Translations under genes and position numbers: made by a program
The notes under the pieces: model-generated
The model's input: the letters and a program-made list of their open reading frames with translations, nothing else
Told to the model about the DNA's origin: nothing
Database searches by the model: none
From: Opitutia bacterium ISCC 52
GTDB lineage: Bacteria > Verrucomicrobiota > Verrucomicrobiia > Opitutales > UBA2995
Length of the DNA stretch: 64,000 nucleotides
Reading direction: 5' to 3'
NCBI GenBank assembly: GCA_014529675.2
Contig: CP076040.1
Coordinates: forward strand, 868,001-932,000
In this document: one piece after another, positions 16,488 through 26,019 of the stretch
Layout: each line of letters opens with the position of its first letter
How positions within the stretch are numbered: the first letter of the stretch is position 1

Positions 16488-17744
16488 GTGAGCGAGTCTC
16501 CTGAACAACATCGCCTGGATCAGATTAACCAGTTGGTGGAGGCGATAGCCGCTTCCAATCAGTTTTATCGAAAGAAGCTAGAAGAAGCCGACGCCTTGGA
16601 CGGCTTTCGCTCGCTCGAGCACTTTAGCTCGAAGATGCCCTTTACGTTGAAGTCGGAGCTTTCTGAAGATCAGGCTGCTAACCCGCCTTTCGGATCATTC
16701 CTCACGTACCCTTCTGCTCAATACACGCGCTATCACCAGACAAGCGGCACCAGTGGGAAGCCCTTGATCTGGTTGGACGATCCCGAAAGCTGGCAGTGGG
16801 TTTTGGAAAGTTGGAAATATACCTGGCGCGCGGCAGAAGCCAAGGCAGGGGATTCCGCTCTGTTTGCGTTTTCTTTCGGACCCTTTATTGGATTCTGGGC
16901 GGCTTTTGATTCAGCGACCCAACTGGGTATTCGTTCAATTCCGGCTGGTGGCATGAGCAGTGTCGATCGCCTTCGGTTTATTTTAACACAGAAACCGACC
17001 TACCTGTGTTGCACGCCGACCTATGCGCTCCGGCTGGTAGACGTAGCAGAAGAACAGGGCTATGATTTAGCCGAAGCGGGTGTGAAATGCATTATCGTTG
17101 GTGGAGAACCGGGTGGAAGTATTCCTGAGATTCGTGCACGTATTGAAAGTGGCTGGAAGACAGCCCAATTACTCGATCACCATGGTATGACCGAAGTGGG
17201 CCCTGTTTCGCATGGCGAATTGGGTGAACCAGGTATTGTTCATCTGGTCCACGATCATTTTTATTGTGAAGTGCTGGATCCAGAAACGGACGAACCTGTG
17301 AAAGAAGGGGAAACAGGAGAGTTGATTTTGACGACACTTGGTCGTTATGCCTGCCCATTGATTCGTTACCGAACCAGGGACTTGGTCAAACCGATTGCCG
17401 TTCCAGATCGACCCAAGGAGCAATTTGCCATGGAAGGAGGCATTCTCGGCCGATCAGACGACATGCTAGTCGTTCGGGGAGTTAATTTATATCCCAGCGC
17501 GGTCGACTCTGTGCTCCGATCCGTTTCGGGAATCAGAGAATACCAGGTCGACATCGATAAGAGAACCCCCTTGGCACAAATTGGTGTCCGTTTGGAAATC
17601 GAAGGCAATCAGGAAGCGGTCTTGAAGGAGCTCAACAAGCAGATTCGCACGGCCTTTCACATGCGATTTGATCTTACGGTTGTTCCAACGGGGTCGTTGC
17701 CGACTTTTGAGATGAAGGCCAAGCGGTGGAATATCCAAACATAA
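16488..17744 (+). CDS. PaaK-like phenylacetate-CoA ligase family protein
   Basis: A 418-residue ANL enzyme starting at a GTG. The P-loop QTSGTSGKPL, the DHHGMTEVGP motif (YGxTE equivalent), the PLIRYRTRDL hinge and a full C-terminal AMP-binding domain (GRSDDMLVVRGVNLYPS onward) are all present. That is the domain order of phenylacetate-CoA ligases, which adenylate aryl or arylalkyl acids and form CoA thioesters. Unlike the truncated ligase at 2152, this one should complete thioester formation. Benzoate-type substrates are plausible given the chorismate-lyase-like protein and thioesterase upstream. Confidence 0.88.
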   Translation: MSESPEQHRLDQINQLVEAIAASNQFYRKKLEEADALDGFRSLEHFSSKMPFTLKSELSEDQAANPPFGSFLTYPSAQYTRYHQTSGTSGKPLIWLDDPESWQWVLESWKYTWRAAEAKAGDSALFAFSFGPFIGFWAAFDSATQLGIRSIPAGGMSSVDRLRFILTQKPTYLCCTPTYALRLVDVAEEQGYDLAEAGVKCIIVGGEPGGSIPEIRARIESGWKTAQLLDHHGMTEVGPVSHGELGEPGIVHLVHDHFYCEVLDPETDEPVKEGETGELILTTLGRYACPLIRYRTRDLVKPIAVPDRPKEQFAMEGGILGRSDDMLVVRGVNLYPSAVDSVLRSVSGIREYQVDIDKRTPLAQIGVRLEIEGNQEAVLKELNKQIRTAFHMRFDLTVVPTGSLPTFEMKAKRWNIQT

Positions 17745-17791
17745 TTATTCTCAAATTTAAGGTAATTAGCCGTGTTTCTTTAAAAAATTAA

Positions 17792-17821
17792 GCGGCACTG
17801 CGAGGACGCAGTTGCCCTACC
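17792..17821 (-). repeat. REP-like unit, GTAGGGC family
   Basis: On the minus strand it reads GGTAGGGCAACTGCGTCCTC followed by GCAGTGCCGC, with a CTGCG/CGCAG hairpin. Closely similar units lie at 34861-34940 and 50381-50454. It fills the gap between the ligase and the ABC transporter operon. Confidence 0.75.
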
Positions 17822-17851
17822 TTTATTCATCCATAAATTGGGAAGAAAAGC

Positions 17852-18523
17852 ATGATCAACGTTAGTGGAGTTTCCAAAGTCTATGATAGTCCTGCAGGTC
17901 AGGTATCAGTTTTAAATAATCTGGATTTGCAGGTAGCTGCAGGTGAGGCGGTGTCGATTGTGGGTCCATCCGGAAGTGGAAAGACGACCTTACTCAACAT
18001 ACTGGGTGCCTTGGATTCGCCAAGCGCAGGGAAGGTTGAAATTGGAGGCCAGGACATTTCCAAGATGGATGAGGCTTCGACGGCACAATTCAGGAACCGA
18101 TCGATCGGATTCATTTTTCAGCTTCACTACCTGCTGCCGCAGTGTTCGGTTCTGGATAATGTGTTGGTTCCGCGGTTGGCTGGCGGTTGGGAAGAGTCCG
18201 TGCTAGATACTCGGGCACGGGCTGAGAATTTATTGGAAGAGGTTGGGCTGAAGGACCGCCTCACACACAAGCCATCTGAGTTATCGGGCGGAGAGCAACT
18301 CCGGGTAGCCATTGCACGGTCACTGATCAATGAGCCCAAGATCATTTTGGCGGACGAACCCACCGGGTCTCTGGATCCGGCAACGGGTGAGAGGGTTGCA
18401 GATTTGTTGATCGAATCGAATCAAGGCAAAGGAGTCGCATTGGTGGTGGTGACTCACAACCCAGGTTTGGCTGCTAAGATGCAAAAGACCTACCATCTGG
18501 ATGGAGGGAGATTGGTCTTCTGA
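17852..18523 (+). CDS. ABC transporter ATP-binding protein (LolD/MacB type)
   Basis: A 223-residue ATPase with Walker A GPSGSGKT (38-45), the LSGGEQ signature (144-149) and Walker B ILADEPTGSLD following. Length and the GSLDP ending of Walker B are typical of LolD/MacB/FtsE-type subunits that power lipoprotein or small-molecule export. It is followed 2 bases later by its 1093-residue permease. Because the pair sits between the PaaK-like ligase and propeller proteins, export of the locus product is a reasonable guess; lipoprotein release is the alternative. Confidence 0.93.
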   Translation: MINVSGVSKVYDSPAGQVSVLNNLDLQVAAGEAVSIVGPSGSGKTTLLNILGALDSPSAGKVEIGGQDISKMDEASTAQFRNRSIGFIFQLHYLLPQCSVLDNVLVPRLAGGWEESVLDTRARAENLLEEVGLKDRLTHKPSELSGGEQLRVAIARSLINEPKIILADEPTGSLDPATGERVADLLIESNQGKGVALVVVTHNPGLAAKMQKTYHLDGGRLVF

Positions 18524-18525
18524 AG

Positions 18526-21500
18526 ATGAGCACACGCGGATACATCTTTCAAAGCCTTTGGCATTTTCGTTATACCTACTTGGGCGTATTTCTTGGAGCT
18601 GTTTTGGGTGCCATGGTTCTCCTGGGCGCTCTGTTCTCTGGGAGTTCCGTTAAAGAATCCTTGCGGCAAATCGGTGAAAATCGCATCGGCCAAACGACGC
18701 ACCTCATTACCGGTGGAGATCGGTTTTTCCGAGAAGCCCTGGCAGCTGATCTGATCAGTGACTCTGAATCAAGCTTGATGGCAACTCCGGTATTGTTTGC
18801 CAAAGGTGTGGCGAGCAAAGGTCAAGAATCGGCAAATCAAGTTCAATTGGTCGGGGTGACCTCTGACTTCTGGAAGTTTGCGCCGGCACCAACGGAGCTG
18901 AATCTCGAGGGCTCGAATGTCGCTATCAATGTGTTACTCGCTGAACGACTGGGTATAGGAAAAGGGGATACGCTCATTGTTCGCTTTCAAAAACCGGGCG
19001 TTGTTGCTGGAAATGCTCCGGTTGCTGGAGCGGATCAATCACTGGAAAGCGTTCGCTGCACGGTTGAAACGGTGTTAGATGATGGTTCGTTTGGACGCTT
19101 TAGTTTGGAAACTACCCAGGTTCCTCAGCCGTCGGTGTTTTTGCCCATCGAAGTATTGCAACAGGCATTTGAATTTGAGGATCGAGCTAACTTACTGCTT
19201 CTTCGAACGGAAGATTCTGTTGAGACGATTCAGACGGCTCTCTCACGGAAAGTAGACTTATTGGATTACCAACTAAATCTGGAATGGTTGTCCGAAGCTC
19301 AAGCGTGGGAGGTAAAATCTGACCGCGTGTTTATCGATAGTGATATCGGTGAGTCCTTATTGAAAGAACTGGAAAACTCTGAGCCCGTTACCTCTTACCT
19401 GGTGAATGGTATTCGTATTGGTGAACGCTCTACGCCTTACTCAATAGGCGCTGCAGTGGATACAAGCTCTGTTCCCTTTCTCCCGAATGATCTGGCTGAT
19501 GATGAACTGGTCATCAACCAGTGGACGGCTGATGACCTGGGAGCTGAATCAGGAGATACCGTTGAACTGACCTATTTCCAATCTGACCTATCAGGATTGT
19601 TGGTCGAACAATCCTCGACCTACTCACTCCGAGCCATCATCCCGATGGAAGGACTGGCTGCTGACAAAGCATGGATGCCAGATTTTCCAGGAATCAGTGA
19701 AGCGGAAGTTCCCAGTGATTGGGATGCAGGTCTACCCATGGATATGGATCGGATCCGTGATAAAGATGAGGATTATTGGGAGGCTCATCGGGGAACACCC
19801 AAGGTGTTTATGTCCAGTGAGGCCGGTCTCAATATCTGGTCCACTCAGTGGGGAAATTACACGGCATTGAGGATTCCAACGAATGAAGAAGCCAATCTGG
19901 TTCCGCAGATTCTGGCTGCGCTTCGACCTGAAATGAATCAATTGATTGTTCAAGACTTTCGTTCACAAGCTCAGGCTTCTGCGTCTTCGGCCGTTGATTT
20001 TGGGGGCCTCTTTATTGGGATGAGTTTCTTTCTTATTCTGGCGGCTCTCGGACTCGTCGCTATGCTTTTCCAGTTTTGTCTTCTCCAGCGAAATCGAGAA
20101 TCTGCGCTGCTGGGGTCTCTCGGTATTCGGTCCAAGCAGATCATGCGTTGGCGCCTGGCCGAAGCCTTTGTATTATTGCTGGTCGCGAGCATTGTGGGAT
20201 TGCCGCTAGCGGCTTGGTATACGCAACGCATATTAGCTTTTCTGGAAACGATTTGGGCCGGACAGACATCGGCTTCAACCTTTGTGTTTCACGCCGATTC
20301 CACCACCGTCTCCGTGGGTATCGTTAGTTATCTGATCATCTCATTGGCTGCCTTGTGGTATTCTCTACGCCGACAAGCCAAACGCTCGCTTTCTATCCGA
20401 TTAAAATCGAGTGGAGAGGACTCAGTCGATACGTCTTTAAGGCCCTGGAAAACACAGCTTTTAGTGGTTGGAGGCATCATCGTTGGATTGTTAGCCGTCT
20501 TTACTTCCGGGTCTCTAATGCCAGCACAGGGTGCATTTTATTTGGCTGGATTTGCTTTATTGCTAGCTGGATTGGGGCTTAGCCGACTTTCGTTGTTAAA
20601 ATTGCTCAGGTCGGAAAAAACCAGTGAGATGACCGCTGGTCATTTGGGTAAATTGAACATCGCCTCCAAGTTGTCTCGCAGTCTGACCGTGGTCGGTTTG
20701 ATTGCGTCTGCGGTCTTCATGGTGCTGTCGGTTGCTTCGTTTCGCAAACATGTAGGAGATGATTGGTTGGAACGGACCAGCGGAACTGGAGGATTTGCGC
20801 TACTCCTGCAAACGACAACACCGCAGAACCTGCCGCGCGATGGATCGGATGCTGGGTTTGAAATATTTGATCGGATGAAACAGGATATTGGGTCCGTAGT
20901 TCCTATGCGCATCGGGGCGGGTGATAATGTTAACTGTTTTAATCTGAACACCTCCTCCCAACCGCAGTTGGTTGGAGTGGACGTAGAGCAATTCGAAAAC
21001 CTGAGTGCCTTTAGTCCAAGGAAGTTGGATGAGTCCCTTTCCGGAAATGGCTGGGCTGGGCTAAAGAGTTTAACAGCCTCTTCTGCCGTTCCGGCTATCG
21101 TAGATGAAACAACCATGATGTGGGCCTTGAAAAAGAAGGTGGGCGATTCCTTTACCTATCAGAATGAAAAGGGCCAGGACTTCGAAGTGCAGATAGTAGG
21201 CACGATTAAAGATTCGATTTTCCAGGGACAACTTCTCGTAGATGAAGCACACCTTTTGCGGGAGTTCCCATCCAATGCCGGGTATTCTATATTTTTAGTA
21301 GATGCTCAAGCTGGAGCGGATATTATGAGTTTGAGAAACAGTATCGAAAATGCGGGTACTGATGAAGGAGCTAAAGTGGGCCTCACAAAAGATATACTAC
21401 AGTCCTTCCACGAAATCGAAAATACCTACATCGCTATTTTTAATGTGCTCGGAAGCCTGGGCGTTCTCGTTGGAAGCCTGGGGCTGACCATTGTAGTCGC

Positions 21501-21807
21501 TCGTAGTATTCAGGAGAGATTGGGAGAATTTTCAGTCATGTCTGCCATTGGTATATCCAGGCATATTCTGGGGCGTATGGTATTCTCAGAATACAGCCGC
21601 CTCGTTTACTGGGGACTTTTGGTTGGTTTGGTTGCATCCATCATTTCCATCTGGCCGAACCTGCAGAATCTGCCGGCCCTGCCTACGGCTATTCTGGTCT
21701 TGGGATTATTGGCTGGAATCGTGGTCTTGAATTTGGTGTGTGGGATTCTCGCATTCAAGCGTACCTTTCCGAATCAAGCAGTTGGTCTAAACCGCGTTGA
21801 GCGGTAG
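18526..21807 (+). CDS. Large FtsX-type ABC permease
   Basis: A 1093-residue permease with two FtsX blocks. One N-terminal helix (about 16-40) precedes a large periplasmic MacB-like domain (about 45-480). A middle cluster of helices (about 490-700) follows, then a second periplasmic domain (about 720-950) and a last cluster (about 960-1080). This duplicated layout is that of macrolide/antimicrobial-peptide and lipoprotein exporters, rather than the roughly 400-residue LolC/E. It couples to the ATPase encoded immediately upstream. The substrate is not determinable. Confidence 0.9.
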   Translation: MSTRGYIFQSLWHFRYTYLGVFLGAVLGAMVLLGALFSGSSVKESLRQIGENRIGQTTHLITGGDRFFREALAADLISDSESSLMATPVLFAKGVASKGQESANQVQLVGVTSDFWKFAPAPTELNLEGSNVAINVLLAERLGIGKGDTLIVRFQKPGVVAGNAPVAGADQSLESVRCTVETVLDDGSFGRFSLETTQVPQPSVFLPIEVLQQAFEFEDRANLLLLRTEDSVETIQTALSRKVDLLDYQLNLEWLSEAQAWEVKSDRVFIDSDIGESLLKELENSEPVTSYLVNGIRIGERSTPYSIGAAVDTSSVPFLPNDLADDELVINQWTADDLGAESGDTVELTYFQSDLSGLLVEQSSTYSLRAIIPMEGLAADKAWMPDFPGISEAEVPSDWDAGLPMDMDRIRDKDEDYWEAHRGTPKVFMSSEAGLNIWSTQWGNYTALRIPTNEEANLVPQILAALRPEMNQLIVQDFRSQAQASASSAVDFGGLFIGMSFFLILAALGLVAMLFQFCLLQRNRESALLGSLGIRSKQIMRWRLAEAFVLLLVASIVGLPLAAWYTQRILAFLETIWAGQTSASTFVFHADSTTVSVGIVSYLIISLAALWYSLRRQAKRSLSIRLKSSGEDSVDTSLRPWKTQLLVVGGIIVGLLAVFTSGSLMPAQGAFYLAGFALLLAGLGLSRLSLLKLLRSEKTSEMTAGHLGKLNIASKLSRSLTVVGLIASAVFMVLSVASFRKHVGDDWLERTSGTGGFALLLQTTTPQNLPRDGSDAGFEIFDRMKQDIGSVVPMRIGAGDNVNCFNLNTSSQPQLVGVDVEQFENLSAFSPRKLDESLSGNGWAGLKSLTASSAVPAIVDETTMMWALKKKVGDSFTYQNEKGQDFEVQIVGTIKDSIFQGQLLVDEAHLLREFPSNAGYSIFLVDAQAGADIMSLRNSIENAGTDEGAKVGLTKDILQSFHEIENTYIAIFNVLGSLGVLVGSLGLTIVVARSIQERLGEFSVMSAIGISRHILGRMVFSEYSRLVYWGLLVGLVASIISIWPNLQNLPALPTAILVLGLLAGIVVLNLVCGILAFKRTFPNQAVGLNRVER

Positions 21808-21869
21808 AGTGTGTTCGGAATTTGCCCCACTGTTTACTCGTTTGTATAACTGAAATACTTCCCTAAGAA

Positions 21870-23216
21870 ATGAATCGTATTATTCATTTTGCATCTTTTG
21901 TTGTTACCCTGACATCTACCTTGGCCGATGACTGGTCGTCCTGGTTAGGTCCTACCGCGGATTCAGTTTTTCATGAAACTGGAACAGTAACCGAGATTCC
22001 TGCTGGTGGACTAAAAGCCATTTGGGAGGCACCCGTGCACATGGGGTATTCGGGTCCCTCTGTGGCCGATGGAAAAGTGTTCTTCATGGATTACATCCGT
22101 ACGGAAGGTGAATTAACCAATCGCGCGAGCTGGAATGATGAGCTTCAGTGCGAAGAACGGGTTGTGGCATTGGATGCTAAAACAGGTAAAGAACTTTGGT
22201 CCTTTGCTTATGATCGGCCTTACCACATGTCCTATCCCGGAGGTCCTCGGGCGACTCCGATATATGCAGATGGAAAAGTCTATGCATTGGGTGCGGAAGG
22301 AAACCTCAATGTCTTGGATGCTGATACCGGAGCACTCATTTGGATTAAGGACTTTTTTAAGGACTACGGAGCGGAGACACCCCGATGGGGGCATGCTGCT
22401 CATCCGCTTATCTACCAAGACCGAGTCATTTGTATTGTCGGAGGTATTGGTAGTACGGCGGTTGCCTTTAATAAAGATTCCGGTGAGCAGATCTGGAGAA
22501 AATTATCCGCTGATTCCCAAGGGTATTGTCCTCCTTCAATCGTGAACTATGCAGGAGTCGATCAGTTGATAATATGGCATCCGGAAGGACTTTATAGTCT
22601 GAATCCCATTACCGGTCAGTCCTACTGGTCGCAGGATTTACGACCTAAGCTCGGATTAACCGTAGGGGCGCCACGAGTGAATCAGGGTCGGATGTTTGCA
22701 TCTGGTCAGGGTGGCCCTGCTGCGTTGTTAAAACTATCGGAAGACAAACCAGATGCTGAACTGGTTTGGCTGGGAAATCCAAAGACCGCAATGTATACCC
22801 TCAATAACACGCCTGTCTTTGCCGATGATGCCATTTATGGGGTCGATCTTGAGAGCAGCTCTCTCATTGCGGTGGATCCCGAAGATGGAAGTCGAATCTG
22901 GATGACTCAGGAGCCGGTACTTGATCCAGAATTAAGGGCCAATGCTAAACGTCGGCTTCGTCACGGAACCGCGTTTCTCTATCGATTGGGCAGCTCTGAC
23001 ACCTTTTATATTATGAGTAAAAACGGGGACCTGGTCATAGCTGAACTATCTTTGGATGGGTACCGAGAAATCGGGAGGCAAAATGTGCTTGAACCTACCA
23101 ATCCTACTGGGGGTCGTAGTGTAGTCTGGAGACCTCCTGCATTTGCAAATAAAACGATGTACGCAAGGAACGATAAGAAGCTCATTGCCGTCGACATTTC
23201 CTCAAGCAGTTATTAA
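21870..23216 (+). CDS. Secreted PQQ-like propeller protein (tandem copy 1)
   Basis: A 448-residue protein with a short leader ending near TLADDW and a propeller of PQQ-type blades (ALDAKTGKELWSF, VLDADTGALIWIKD, AFNKDSGEQIW). It is closely similar to the next gene along its whole length, sharing SQGYCPPSI, WHPEGL and YGAETP stretches, so the two arose by tandem duplication. WSSWLGP at the start resembles the WPQWLGP motif that opens many outer-membrane or periplasmic PQQ propellers in PVC bacteria. No catalytic function is evident. Confidence 0.88.
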   Translation: MNRIIHFASFVVTLTSTLADDWSSWLGPTADSVFHETGTVTEIPAGGLKAIWEAPVHMGYSGPSVADGKVFFMDYIRTEGELTNRASWNDELQCEERVVALDAKTGKELWSFAYDRPYHMSYPGGPRATPIYADGKVYALGAEGNLNVLDADTGALIWIKDFFKDYGAETPRWGHAAHPLIYQDRVICIVGGIGSTAVAFNKDSGEQIWRKLSADSQGYCPPSIVNYAGVDQLIIWHPEGLYSLNPITGQSYWSQDLRPKLGLTVGAPRVNQGRMFASGQGGPAALLKLSEDKPDAELVWLGNPKTAMYTLNNTPVFADDAIYGVDLESSSLIAVDPEDGSRIWMTQEPVLDPELRANAKRRLRHGTAFLYRLGSSDTFYIMSKNGDLVIAELSLDGYREIGRQNVLEPTNPTGGRSVVWRPPAFANKTMYARNDKKLIAVDISSSSY

Positions 23217-23231
23217 TTTCTATCTTCAATT

Positions 23232-24569
23232 ATGAAACTAACAATTATCATTGTCCTTTGCCTTGGGTTTGCGACTCTTTCACAGGCGGCAGATTGGCCC
23301 AAGTGGTTGGGTCCAAATGGCAAAAATGTTTGGAATGAGAAAGGCGTTGTTTCATCGATTCCTGATGAGGGGCTCAAGACGCTTTGGGAGTTTGAAGTCG
23401 GTCTCGGCTATGGGGGACCCTCGGTCGCCAAGGGTAAGGTCTATCTCATGGATTATCTCTACGCGAGTGGAGACATTAACAATAATCCCGGGAGTATCGA
23501 TGAATTGAAAGGACAGGAGCGCATTCTCTGTATTGATGCCGCCTCGGGCGAACTGATTTGGAAGTATGCGTATGATCGTCAGTATAATATGTCCTATCCT
23601 TCGGGGCCACGCTCTACGCCCACCGTCGTCGATGGCAAAGTATACGCCTTAGGTGCTGAAGGAAATCTAACCGTTCTCGATGCAGATAATGGAGACCTTA
23701 TCTGGAAGAAGGATTTTATTAAGGAGTACGGAGCGGAAACACCGGTCTGGGGATTTTCTGCTCACCCTTATGTTAATGGTGATACCGTCTACTGCATTGT
23801 TGGAGGCGAGGGAAGCGTTGTGGTTGCTTTCGATAAGGATTCGGGTGAAGATAAATGGAAAGCACTATCTTCTACGAGCCAAGGTTACTGTCCGCCCACC
23901 ATCATCAAGCATGCCGGACTCGAACAGCTTATTGTGTGGCATCCAGAAGCGGTGAATGGGCTCGATCCTCAAACAGGAGAGGTGTTCTGGACCGAAGAAT
24001 TGAAACCCAGTTGGGGTGGATCCATCCAAGTACCTCGCAAGCTTGGCAATCAACTCTTCGTGGCGGGTCCAGGAGCAGCGGCCCTTTATGACTTGAAACA
24101 GAGTGGAGGGAATCCAGCCGTTGAGATGGTTTGGCGGGGTAACCCACGCAATGCGTTTTATCCAGTGAACAGCCCTGTTATTTTTGACACGGAGGCGATT
24201 TACGGAGTCGATAGCAACTCCAGTTCATTGACTGCAATTGATCGAGAAGATGGTAGCTGGCTTTGGCAGTCGCAAGTACCCGCCCTTGCCGAAGTGAATA
24301 AACGCGAGCGCCATGGAACTGCATTTCTCGTGCGTCATCGTGACTCGGATTTATACTTTGTATTGAGCGAGTCCGGAGATTTGATTTTGGCTGAAATTAC
24401 AACGGACGGATACAAGGAATTGGGACGTGAAAAGATTCTTGAGCCTACCAATTCAACTGGAGGACGACCCGTGGTATGGAGTCATCCCGCATTCGCTCGC
24501 AAAGCCATCTTCGCCCGCAACGATAAGAAACTGGTTGCGGTCGACCTCAATTCTTCGAATTATAACTAA
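23232..24569 (+). CDS. Secreted PQQ-like propeller protein (tandem copy 2)
   Basis: A 445-residue paralog of the preceding gene, starting 15 bases after it. The signal peptide (about 1-19) ends at SQAADW and is followed by WPKWLGPNG. The blades read CIDAASGELIWKY, VLDADNGDLIWKKD and AFDKDSGEDKW. The sequence is roughly half identical to copy 1 by eye, with a conserved GGRPVVWSHPAFA end, which points to an old duplication. It is probably periplasmic, with unknown ligand or partner. Confidence 0.88.
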   Translation: MKLTIIIVLCLGFATLSQAADWPKWLGPNGKNVWNEKGVVSSIPDEGLKTLWEFEVGLGYGGPSVAKGKVYLMDYLYASGDINNNPGSIDELKGQERILCIDAASGELIWKYAYDRQYNMSYPSGPRSTPTVVDGKVYALGAEGNLTVLDADNGDLIWKKDFIKEYGAETPVWGFSAHPYVNGDTVYCIVGGEGSVVVAFDKDSGEDKWKALSSTSQGYCPPTIIKHAGLEQLIVWHPEAVNGLDPQTGEVFWTEELKPSWGGSIQVPRKLGNQLFVAGPGAAALYDLKQSGGNPAVEMVWRGNPRNAFYPVNSPVIFDTEAIYGVDSNSSSLTAIDREDGSWLWQSQVPALAEVNKRERHGTAFLVRHRDSDLYFVLSESGDLILAEITTDGYKELGREKILEPTNSTGGRPVVWSHPAFARKAIFARNDKKLVAVDLNSSNYN

Positions 24570-24583
24570 TTCCCTTTCAATCA

Positions 24584-25936
24584 ATGCCCCATATGTCCCC
24601 GTCGCTTCGCATATCTATCTTACTCGTCTTTCTTGGTTCCTTAATCGTTACCCATGCTGAGAATTGGCCTCAGTTTCGAGGGGGAGATCAGACTGGAATT
24701 ATCTCCGGATTCGAGATCCCGACCGAGTGGGATCTTGAGAATAATGTGAAATGGAAAATTCCGACTCCTGGGTTGGGTTGGTCCTCGCCCATCGTCTGGG
24801 ATGATAAAATTTTCCTCACCGTTTCTTCGCTCGAAAAAGAAGAGATGGAAAAGCGCGCTCGAGGAGGCGGACAATACCGAACTCCGCATGGAATTTCTGT
24901 GAAATTAGAGATCGTCTGCCTGGACAAAGAGACAGGAAACGTTTTGTGGAGAAAGACCTCCTATCAAGGCCCATCCAACGTAGCCACTCACGGTGGGAGT
25001 CCTTATTCAGCTGAGACTCCGGCAACCGATGGAGAATTAGTTTATGTGTTCTTTGGCACCATGGGGTTATTCGCTTACACCTTTGATGGGGAGTTAGCCT
25101 GGGAAAAGGATCTCGGCATTTACGAAATGGATGGCGAGTGGGGAACCGCGACTTCACCTCTTGTTCACGAAGGTATACTTTACATGCAGGTCGACAGTGC
25201 AGATTTTTCTAACCTCATTGCATTTGAAGCGATATCAGGAAAGGAAATTTGGAAGCTAAATAGAAACGAAGGCCCTAACCGGAGTACTCCCATTATCTGG
25301 CGCAACAAACTACGTGATGAGTTGGTTACGCAAGGGGCCATTACGCGTTCTTACAATCCCAAGACGGGTGATCTTTATTGGCAGATTTCCATGGAAGGTG
25401 GACGCAGTAGTTCGACACCCGTGGGAGATGAAGATCGGTTGATTATTGCCAATGAGAAGAGAGCCGCCGGTGGATTCATGTTTTCAATTCGAGCGGGAGC
25501 GTCGGGCGACATCTCACTCGCTGAAGGCCAAACGTCCAACGATGGCGTCGAATGGAAAAATCCCAATGGTAACATCGCTATGTCCTCGCCCTTACTTTAC
25601 GAAGGCAATGTCTATGCCTTTGAACGGCGCACGGGTATGGTGAACTGCTACGATGCAGCTACCGGTGATGTGCATTACTATCGCAAGCATCTGCGTAAAG
25701 CGCGTGAGTTTTGGTCTTCGCCATGGGCTTACAATGGCCACATTTATTGCATCGATGGTAAAGGCATTACCCACGTTTTGGAATCAGGCCCCATGCTCAA
25801 AGAAGTTAGGCTGAATGATCTAGAAGATCAAATCTGGGCCACCCCGGCTATTACCCCGAATTCCCTCATCATCCGTGGCGCAAACTTCCTCTATTCTATT
25901 GAGAATAATGCGAGTACCGGGCCGTTGATTGAGTGA
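24584..25936 (+). CDS. Secreted PQQ-like propeller protein (third copy)
   Basis: A 450-residue protein with a signal peptide (about 1-24, ending THAENW) and the opening WPQFRGGDQTGIISG typical of PVC exported PQQ propellers. Blades include CLDKETGNVLWRK and AFEAISGKEIWKL. It is more distant from the two preceding copies than they are from each other. It closes the plus-strand run and faces the convergent DUF1501 gene. No enzyme motif is seen. Confidence 0.88.
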   Translation: MPHMSPSLRISILLVFLGSLIVTHAENWPQFRGGDQTGIISGFEIPTEWDLENNVKWKIPTPGLGWSSPIVWDDKIFLTVSSLEKEEMEKRARGGGQYRTPHGISVKLEIVCLDKETGNVLWRKTSYQGPSNVATHGGSPYSAETPATDGELVYVFFGTMGLFAYTFDGELAWEKDLGIYEMDGEWGTATSPLVHEGILYMQVDSADFSNLIAFEAISGKEIWKLNRNEGPNRSTPIIWRNKLRDELVTQGAITRSYNPKTGDLYWQISMEGGRSSSTPVGDEDRLIIANEKRAAGGFMFSIRAGASGDISLAEGQTSNDGVEWKNPNGNIAMSSPLLYEGNVYAFERRTGMVNCYDAATGDVHYYRKHLRKAREFWSSPWAYNGHIYCIDGKGITHVLESGPMLKEVRLNDLEDQIWATPAITPNSLIIRGANFLYSIENNASTGPLIE

Positions 25937-25949
25937 GCGCTCGGCACCC

Positions 25950-26002
25950 AAAGGTGTCACCTTTTTAGGTGAAATGGTAGGGCGACCTCGCCGAGGGCGC
26001 CG
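25950..26002. repeat. Weak hairpin and REP-like unit between convergent genes
   Basis: AAAGGTGTCACCTTTTT (25950-25966) is a 7-base stem followed by T residues and may serve as a terminator for the propeller gene. It is followed by GGTAGGGCGACCTCGCCGAG (from 25976), a GTAGGGC-type REP-like unit with a GGCG/CGCC stem. The preceding GAAATGGTAGGGC is identical to the start of the unit at 33226. Confidence 0.6.
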
Positions 26003-26019
26003 TCTCATTTTACCCAATC

